NCBI GenBank assembly: GCA_903877945.1
Contig: CAIRFY010000073.1
Location: 1 to 16,276 of the forward strand
From: an uncultured Oscillochloris sp.
GTDB lineage: Bacteria; Chloroflexota; Chloroflexia; Chloroflexales; Chloroflexaceae
Direction: 5' to 3'
Length of the DNA stretch: 16,276 nt
In this document: positions 11,369 through 16,276 of the stretch, one piece after another
How the letters are laid out: each line of letters starts with the position of its first letter
Numbering within the stretch: the first letter of the stretch is position 1
Position numbers and translations under genes: made by a program
The notes under the pieces: model-generated
The model's input: the letters and a program-made list of their open reading frames with translations, nothing else
The model's database searches: none
What the model was told of the DNA's origin: nothing

Positions 11369-13147
11369 TTACTTGCTCTTACTCATCAGCCAGAAGCTCT
11401 CCTTCGGCGTATCGAGCGGGTCGAAGATGAAGCCCTTGATGTTGCTCCGCACGGCAACAATCTGGGTGGGCTGGTAGAGCAGCGCGAAGGGGCCGTTGTG
11501 CTGGACGTAGTCAATCAGCGTCTTGTACAGCTTCTCGCGCTTGGCCGGGTCAAGCTCGACTGCGGCGTCTTTGGACATTTGGATGGCCTTGGGGTCGTTC
11601 CAACTGTTGCGCCAGGCCAGAGACTTGGCCTCGTAGTTCGAGAACGGGGTGGCGTTGGCGTCCGGGTCGGGGAAGTCCGGCCCCCAGCCATAGAGCATCA
11701 TCTGGGTGTCCTGGGCGCGGTAGAGCTTGAGCAGTTCGGAGCCCTGGATCTGCTGGATAGTCACCTTCAGGCCGATCTTCTCAATATCGTTCTTGAGCTT
11801 GGCGGCCAGGGTGGCCCACTCGATGCCCAGGCCGGTGCCGGTGGCAACCACAAACGTGATTTCCGTATCGGCGGCGACGCCAGCCTTGGTCAGCAGCGCC
11901 TTGGCCTTGGCGATATCCTGCTTGAAGGGCTTTGTGCCGGTGTGGCCCAGGAAGCCGATTGGCAGGATCTCCTGCACCGTCTCGGCATTGCCGCCCAGCA
12001 GGGTGATAATGTCGTCGTAGTTGATCGCGTAGCGGATGGCCTCGCGCACATCGGCCTTGTCCAGCGGAGCCTTGGTGGCGTTCATGCCCACGTAGGCCAG
12101 TTGGGTGTCAAGCCCCTTGACCAGGCTGACATCGGGGTTGCCCTCCAGTGCCTTGGCCTGATCGCCGCTCAGGCCATCAACAATGTCGGCGTCGCCGGTC
12201 TCGATAGCGGCCTGGAGGTTGGCGAGTTCGGGGGTGTTCTGCAAGATCACCCGCTTGATCGCCGGAGCCGTACCCCAGTAACTGGGATTGGCGTCCATAG
12301 TCACGCTGACGCTGCGTTCCCAGCGGGCAAGCGTGTAGGGGCCGCTCCCGGCCGAGTGGTCGTTCAGCCAGGACTCGCCCTGGTCGCTGCCCAGGTTGGC
12401 TTCAAGGGTGGCCTTCTCAACGACGGCAGCGACGCTGAAGGTCAGCACCGAGAGGCAGACCTGCGGGCTGACGGTGTTGGGGATCTTCAGCACGACGCTA
12501 CCGGCGGTGGGGGTGCTTATGCCTTCTTTGGTGAGCTTGCAAACATCGATCAGCAGGAAGGCCGGCGACTTGTTGATTGTAATCGCCCGGTTGAGCGAGT
12601 AGACCACGTCATCGGCGGTGACGGGCTTGCCACTGGCGAATGTGGCGGCGGGGTTGAGCTTGAAGGTCAGCGCCCACTGCTCGCCGTCCTTCTTGATGTC
12701 CCAGGACTCGGCCAGCACGGGGACGACCTTGCTGCCCTTGCCGGGGTTGAAGGAAACCAGGGTCTCGTATATCTGGCCGACGGGCAGGATACCACTAAAC
12801 TCGTAGGCCACAGCCGGGTCGAGGGTGATAAGATCGCCCAGATCCTTCGCATAAATCAGGGTGTCGGCGCGGCTGACCTCGGGGAGAGGCGCGGCGGTCG
12901 GCGCGGCGGTCGGTGCGGTCGTGGCAGCGGCGGTCGGTGCGGTCGTGGCGGCGGCGGTCGGCGCGGTCGTGGCAGCCTGAGTTGCGGCGGGCACTGTCGG
13001 AGCGGTGGTAGCGGCGGCGGTGGTGGGTGCAGCCTTTGGGGTAGCCGGGGCAGCGGGCTTGCCGCAGGCGGCGAGGATCGCCAGCAGCATGGTGGTCAGC
13101 AGGGCGATGGCGGAGCCATGCCGCCACGTTGACATCCCTGGTCGCAT
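11369..13147 (-). CDS. Peptide-binding lipoprotein of the ABC transporter (SBP family 5)
   Basis: Extracytoplasmic solute-binding protein, 592 aa. A signal peptide (residues 8-27) ends in the lipobox LAAC with Cys28, so it should be lipid-anchored on the outer face of the membrane. Residues 31-88 are a low-complexity Ala/Thr/Pro linker (units ATTAPTAA). The family-5 domain follows: LITLDPAVAYEFSG, IYETLVSFNP, LAESWDI, FKLNPAATFASGKPVTADDVVYSLNR, GSGPYTLARWE, LDKADVREAIRYAINYDDI and the late MLYGWGPDFPDPD. The ATG at 13147 has AAAGGA about 9 nt upstream. It is first in the leftward operon with the two permeases. Confidence 0.95.
   Translation of the reverse strand: MRPGMSTWRHGSAIALLTTMLLAILAACGKPAAPATPKAAPTTAAATTAPTVPAATQAATTAPTAAATTAPTAAATTAPTAAPTAAPLPEVSRADTLIYAKDLGDLITLDPAVAYEFSGILPVGQIYETLVSFNPGKGSKVVPVLAESWDIKKDGEQWALTFKLNPAATFASGKPVTADDVVYSLNRAITINKSPAFLLIDVCKLTKEGISTPTAGSVVLKIPNTVSPQVCLSVLTFSVAAVVEKATLEANLGSDQGESWLNDHSAGSGPYTLARWERSVSVTMDANPSYWGTAPAIKRVILQNTPELANLQAAIETGDADIVDGLSGDQAKALEGNPDVSLVKGLDTQLAYVGMNATKAPLDKADVREAIRYAINYDDIITLLGGNAETVQEILPIGFLGHTGTKPFKQDIAKAKALLTKAGVAADTEITFVVATGTGLGIEWATLAAKLKNDIEKIGLKVTIQQIQGSELLKLYRAQDTQMMLYGWGPDFPDPDANATPFSNYEAKSLAWRNSWNDPKAIQMSKDAAVELDPAKREKLYKTLIDYVQHNGPFALLYQPTQIVAVRSNIKGFIFDPLDTPKESFWLMSKSK
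12903..12974 (-). repeat. Three 24-bp tandem repeats in the lipoprotein linker
   Basis: Units at 12903-12926, 12927-12950 and 12951-12974 differ by one or two bases and begin GCGGCGGTCGG; partial units flank them. They encode the Ala/Thr/Pro-rich linker after the lipid anchor. Copy number could vary between strains by slippage without breaking the frame. Confidence 0.75.
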
Positions 13148-13400
13148 GGGTGTAGGTCCTTTCCGGTAAGTCTGTTCCAGGAGTAGATCCGGAGGCCGTG
13201 TGGCCTCCGGCGTAGACGCCAGCGGCGCGAGCGCCGGGCGATATACGTGTGAGGGGTAGACAAAACCAGCGCCACCGGGTCGTGCGCGAGATTGCCCCGA
13301 GCGTCACGGCGCGACAGGGCACGAGCTATCGCCTACATACATAAGGATTCTGATTGACTATAACAGATAGGCCGGGGGGCGTCAACGCTGCCGACTAAGC
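13148..13400 (-). promoter_or_regulatory. Leader region of the peptide transporter operon
   Basis: About 250 bp without a gene. It holds the ribosome site (13158-13163), a perfect 9-bp stem (CCGGAGGCC, 4-nt loop, 13189-13210) and a second GC-rich stem (CGGCGC-GA-GCGCCG) just beyond. An AT-rich patch at about 13335-13370 is the likely promoter zone, but no convincing -35/-10 pair could be assigned. Confidence 0.4.
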
Positions 13401-13563
13401 AGTCAGGGCATGTGCAAAGTCACCCTCCGGCCCTCACCCCCTGCCCCTCTCCCTCACGGGGAGAGGGGAGATTCCGCACCAGGACGCATCCGACTCCCCT
13501 TCTCCCGCTCAGGGAGAGGGGGCTGGGGGGGTGAGGGCTGCGCGGCAATCACATGCCCTGACT
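13401..13563. mobile_element. 163-bp MITE-like repeat
   Basis: Perfect 14-bp terminal inverted repeats (AGTCAGGGCATGTG at 13401-13414, complement at 13550-13563) enclose a G/C-tract inverted repeat (CCCTCACCCCCTGCCCCTCT facing AGAGGGGGCTGGGGGGGTGA). The 11-bp string GACTAAGCAGT occurs at both edges (13393-13403 and 13560-13570), as a target duplication would. No coding capacity. A second copy begins at about 16165. Confidence 0.75.
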
Positions 13564-14709
13564 AAGCAGTACATCTGCCGCCCGCAGCACTGTGGCCAGG
13601 GCGATGCGATCCATACACTCGGCAGGGTCGGTGTGGCGCGGGCAGATGTCGAAGCTGCTGCACGGGCTACACGGCAGTCCGGCGCGCAGCACGATGTTCT
13701 GCGCCGGGTTGCCCCACGGCCCGAAGCGCCCAGGGTCGCTTGGCCCAAACAGGTGAATGGTCGGGACGCCCTGGCTGACGGCGATGTGCAGCGGCCCGGT
13801 GTCCCCGCCGACGACGAGGGCGGCGCGGCTGAGCAGGGCGGCCAACTGTCCAATGCCGGTGGCCCCAGCCACGCTGAGGGCGGGGTGACGCATGAGAGCG
13901 GCCACCTGTGCGGCCAGATCAGCCTCGGCGGGGCCGCCGGTGAGCACGATGCGCAGGCCGCGCTCGGCCAGGGCGTCGGCGAGGGCGGCCCAGCGCTCAG
14001 GGGGCCACGCCTTGGTCGGGCCGCTCGCGCCGGGGTGGATGGCCACGAAGCGTTCGCCGGGGACGAGGTTTGTGGTGATCCACGCCTTTGCCCATACGTG
14101 CGCCGTAGGGCCAGGCGCGAACCTGAGCTGGGAACTGGGGGTGGGATTGCGAACAGCGGGGATGGATATGAGTGCGGATTCAAGCAGTTTTTTTACCACA
14201 TCCTGACTCTGTCCGCTCACATGCTCGGCGGGATCATAGAGCAGAGCGTCGGTGAGGAAGGGCGCGCAGAGCGGGTGGGCGTGGCCGATGCGGCGGGGGA
14301 TGCCAGCCAGGGCGACCAGGGCCGCGCCCCACCAGTGGTCGTCGCGCAGGAGCAGGGCGGCGTCATATTTAGATCGACGCAGCAGGACGGCATAGCGCAG
14401 CATTAACCAGTAGGGACGTAGCAGGTGCGGGCGTGTGTTGCTGGTGCGGTTGAAGCCGGGAAAAGGCAGGTCGAGCAGGGCGTCGAGATCAGGGTTTGCG
14501 GCCCAGATCACCCGCGACCAGGGGCCGACCAGGGCGGTGATCCGGGCCTCGGGCAGCCCGGAACGCAGCCTGCGCAGGGCCGGGGTGGCCAGGAGGAGGT
14601 CGCCCAGGGCATCGGGCTTGAGGATGAGGACGTGGCGAATAGTTTGGTTCGCAGGACGAACACACACCCTGGCGATCATCGCGAGGAGGTGGAGGAAAAA
14701 CAGCTTCAT
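13549..14709 (-). CDS. GT-9 family glycosyltransferase (heptosyltransferase-like)
   Basis: A 386-aa GT-B-fold enzyme of the ADP-heptose:LPS heptosyltransferase family. Seen: HVLILKPDALGDLLLATPALRRLR (26-49), the GDxLLxTP acceptor-side motif; AIHPGASGPTKAWPPERWA (223-241); LTGGPAEADL (256-265); and the donor-site block GGDTGPLHIAVSQGVPTIHLFGP (301-323) with PCSPC...CPRH...CMDRI near the end. Chloroflexota have no classical LPS, so the acceptor is probably another surface glycan or a glycolipid. Start: ATG 14709 was chosen because upstream codons to 14769 are pure heptamer repeat (MQNAKCNMQN); ATG 14679 is an alternative, and none has a clear ribosome site. The final codons (LLSQGM) and stop lie in the end of a MITE-like repeat, so the native C-terminus was altered or ends there. 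Confidence 0.9.
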   Translation of the reverse strand: MKLFFLHLLAMIARVCVRPANQTIRHVLILKPDALGDLLLATPALRRLRSGLPEARITALVGPWSRVIWAANPDLDALLDLPFPGFNRTSNTRPHLLRPYWLMLRYAVLLRRSKYDAALLLRDDHWWGAALVALAGIPRRIGHAHPLCAPFLTDALLYDPAEHVSGQSQDVVKKLLESALISIPAVRNPTPSSQLRFAPGPTAHVWAKAWITTNLVPGERFVAIHPGASGPTKAWPPERWAALADALAERGLRIVLTGGPAEADLAAQVAALMRHPALSVAGATGIGQLAALLSRAALVVGGDTGPLHIAVSQGVPTIHLFGPSDPGRFGPWGNPAQNIVLRAGLPCSPCSSFDICPRHTDPAECMDRIALATVLRAADVLLSQGM

Positions 14710-14711
14710 GG

Positions 14712-14770
14712 AATGCAAAATGCAAAATGCAAAAGAGACATTTTGCATGTTGCATTTTGCATTTTGCATT
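14712..14770. repeat. Heptamer inverted repeat between CpXC and GT-9 genes
   Basis: The left arm (14712-14734) is three AATGCAA units and the right arm (14741-14770) their inverse (TTTTGCATGTTGCATTTTGC...), with a short GAGACA centre. It overlaps the stop codon of the CpXC gene and abuts the GT-9 start, replacing any ribosome site. Related to the element inside nadB. Confidence 0.8.
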
Positions 14771-16079
14771 AAATCAGCATCGCTCCCGACTCGCGGGCGA
14801 GTTGGCGCAGGCGCTCGCTGGCAGGTTTGTTGCCGCGCTTCTCCTCCTGCTCGACCAGCGTGTTGAGTTGCGTGACCAGGGCGGGCGTGATCTTGGCCAC
14901 GTTCGTGCGCAGCAGCTTGGTGGCCGCCTGGGGCGTCTCGACGAGCATTAGCTCGTTGATAAAGCGCTCCTCGGGCGAGAGGCGTTCCTGGATGATAGCG
15001 ACAGCCGCCTCGCCGAGGGCGTCGAGCCGGATCGCCACATCCTCGTGTCCAGCGCGCTGAGCGGCACCAATGTTAGCCGAGATCACCATAAGAAACGCCT
15101 CACCGACCTGGTCGGCGTTGGCGTGGAGGGCAGCCATCGGATCCTCGGCGGTCAGCACCTCACGCAGCAGGCTGCTACCCGCCTCAAACATCTCCTGGGC
15201 CTGGCGATCAAGCTCCTCAACAAGGTCGAGGATACGGGCACGGCGGGCCGTCAGAGCCTCGGCCTCGGCCAGTTGACCGGCAGCCTCCTGCTGCTCAATC
15301 CGGCTCGTCCAGGCGTGGAAGAAGCCGTAGTCGATGTAGGCCCGCAACTCGGCCACCGTCTCCTCAAGCTCCTCGTCGGGCACGGCGGCCAGACGATCCA
15401 GGGCGGCGGCGATCTCGGCCTCATCCTCGGGGCTCACGTCCTCATCATCGAACTCACCGGCCAACTGGGCGCGCACCTGCTCCAGCAGCGCCCGCGACTC
15501 CGCCTGGCTCGGCGGGGTCGAGCCGATGAAGGCATCGAGGGTAGCAAAGAACTCCGGGGTCAGTTCGGCGCGGTTGGCCGCGACCACCTCATCAAAGCCG
15601 ACACCATCGGCGACGGCACCGGCCAACTGACTGATCACCTCGACCCGGCGGCGCTGAGCGTCGAGCATCTCACGCGAGATACCGTCGGCCTCCAGAACGA
15701 CATCTAGCAGGGAGGGGAGGGTGAGGAAGCGGCGCGGGCTGAGCATATAGGCGCGTGGCGCGTTCGGCGGCAGCGACTTCATGATGAAACTGGTGGCCTC
15801 GCCGACGAAGCGCTCCTGCTCGCTGGGCGGGGCGTTCAGCTCCTGCGGGAAGTAGACGAGGCAGAGTTGCTTGGCACTGTCGTGGTAGATCAGCGGTGAG
15901 CCAAGCATGCTGGCGGTCTGGCAGTTTGGGCAAACGGCCACATTCAGATGACCGCTCAGCAAGGCTTGCTTCAACTCGGGCTGCTGGGACACATCGACCA
16001 GTGTATAAATGCCGGCGCGGAAGGGCGTACCGCACGCGGGGCAGGTCATCTGCACCGGCTGGGGGGCAACAGGGGGCAT
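14769..16079 (-). CDS. CpXC-domain protein
   Basis: A 436-aa protein with an N-terminal CpXC domain: TCPACGTPF (Cys13, Cys16) and VCPNCQTASMLGSPLIYHD (Cys50, Cys53), two zinc-ribbon-like pairs, followed by LCLVYFPQELN (72-82). The remaining about 300 residues are acidic and helical, with probable coiled coil at about 245-300 (RIEQQEAAGQLAEAEALTARRARILDLVEEL). CpXC proteins are common in Chloroflexota and their function is unknown; the paired cysteines suggest metal binding. ATG 16079 follows GGAG by 7-8 nt. It is upstream of the GT-9 gene, separated only by the heptamer repeat, so co-transcription is likely. Confidence 0.85.
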   Translation of the reverse strand: MPPVAPQPVQMTCPACGTPFRAGIYTLVDVSQQPELKQALLSGHLNVAVCPNCQTASMLGSPLIYHDSAKQLCLVYFPQELNAPPSEQERFVGEATSFIMKSLPPNAPRAYMLSPRRFLTLPSLLDVVLEADGISREMLDAQRRRVEVISQLAGAVADGVGFDEVVAANRAELTPEFFATLDAFIGSTPPSQAESRALLEQVRAQLAGEFDDEDVSPEDEAEIAAALDRLAAVPDEELEETVAELRAYIDYGFFHAWTSRIEQQEAAGQLAEAEALTARRARILDLVEELDRQAQEMFEAGSSLLREVLTAEDPMAALHANADQVGEAFLMVISANIGAAQRAGHEDVAIRLDALGEAAVAIIQERLSPEERFINELMLVETPQAATKLLRTNVAKITPALVTQLNTLVEQEEKRGNKPASERLRQLARESGAMLI

Positions 16080-16117
16080 GTCGGTCTCCAGTAATGACGG
16101 GTATTGTCTGGCGACAG

Positions 16118-16126
16118 ATTATACCA
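16118..16126 (-). promoter_or_regulatory. Extended -10 promoter of the CpXC gene
   Basis: Minus-strand TGGTATAAT is a perfect -10 with a TGN extension, about 40 bp upstream of the CpXC start. No good -35 lies 17 nt away; the sequence there is a short tandem GGTGAC-type repeat (16131-16164). Confidence 0.6.
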
Positions 16127-16164
16127 GACACGGTGACACGGTGACTCGGTGAGGGGGTGACTCG

Positions 16165-16276
16165 GCAGGGCATGTGCAAAGTCGTGTGGTCGCCGGACAG
16201 CCCTCACCCCCCAGCCCCCTCTCCCTGAACGGGAGAGGGGGAGCCGAGCGCATCCTGATGAAGAAACTCCCCTCTC
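16165..16276 (+). mobile_element. Second copy of the MITE-like repeat (cut by window end)
   Basis: GCAGGGCATGTGCAAAGTC matches the left end of the element at 13401, and the interior (CCCTCACCCC, GGGAGAGGGG, GCATCC, ACTCCCC) follows in the same order with substitutions. The right end is outside the window. Confidence 0.7.

Noticed and set aside
11183..13132. Long plus-strand open frame (649 codons) over the binding-protein and permease genes
   Set aside because: Antisense of the family-5 lipoprotein; its Gly/Arg-rich end is just the complement of the Ala/Thr/Pro repeat.
13531..14406. Plus-strand open frame opposite the GT-9 gene
   Set aside because: Shadow of a firmly identified glycosyltransferase on the other strand.

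Overview
The window looks like Chloroflexota (order Chloroflexales or a near relative) chromosome. It is GC-rich, carries a CpXC-domain protein, a GT-9 glycosyltransferase and a nadA-nadB pair, and is littered with short palindromic and heptamer repeats. The assignment rests on protein style and repeat content only; there is no rRNA or tRNA in the window.

Left host flank (1-2971): nadA (quinolinate synthase) and nadB (L-aspartate oxidase) lie head to tail on the minus strand. Together they make quinolinate, the de novo precursor of NAD. A near-consensus sigma-70 promoter (TTGACA, 17 nt, TATACT) sits about 170 bp upstream of nadA. Two operator-like palindromes and a small hairpin followed by seven T lie in the leader.

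Centre (2972-9394): a small integrated mobile element is bounded by a perfect 57-bp direct repeat, read as attL and attR. Inside are a DUF3987-type primase/helicase gene broken at both ends; an array of three perfect hairpins; an AT-rich gene for a basic protein; a minus-strand three-gene cluster (DUF4258, YgiT-type zinc finger, HicB) resembling toxin-antitoxin modules; an XRE repressor with a divergent promoter; and a rightward operon of a small protein, a membrane segment, an FtsK/TraB-like ATPase and a tyrosine recombinase. Replication gene plus FtsK-like translocase plus repressor plus integrase beside att resembles the actinomycete AICE (pSAM2-type) plan. It looks decayed: the primase is truncated and frameshifted, the ATPase and its membrane anchor are in different frames, and the recombinase lacks the segment that should carry the first catalytic arginine.

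Right host flank (9395-16276): all genes are on the minus strand. They are a dipeptide/oligopeptide ABC transporter (binding lipoprotein and two permeases, no ATPase genes), a GT-9 glycosyltransferase, and a CpXC-domain protein. A 163-bp MITE-like repeat ends inside the last codons of the glycosyltransferase, and a second partial copy closes the window. A heptamer inverted repeat lies between the CpXC gene and the glycosyltransferase, and a sister copy is inserted in frame inside nadB.
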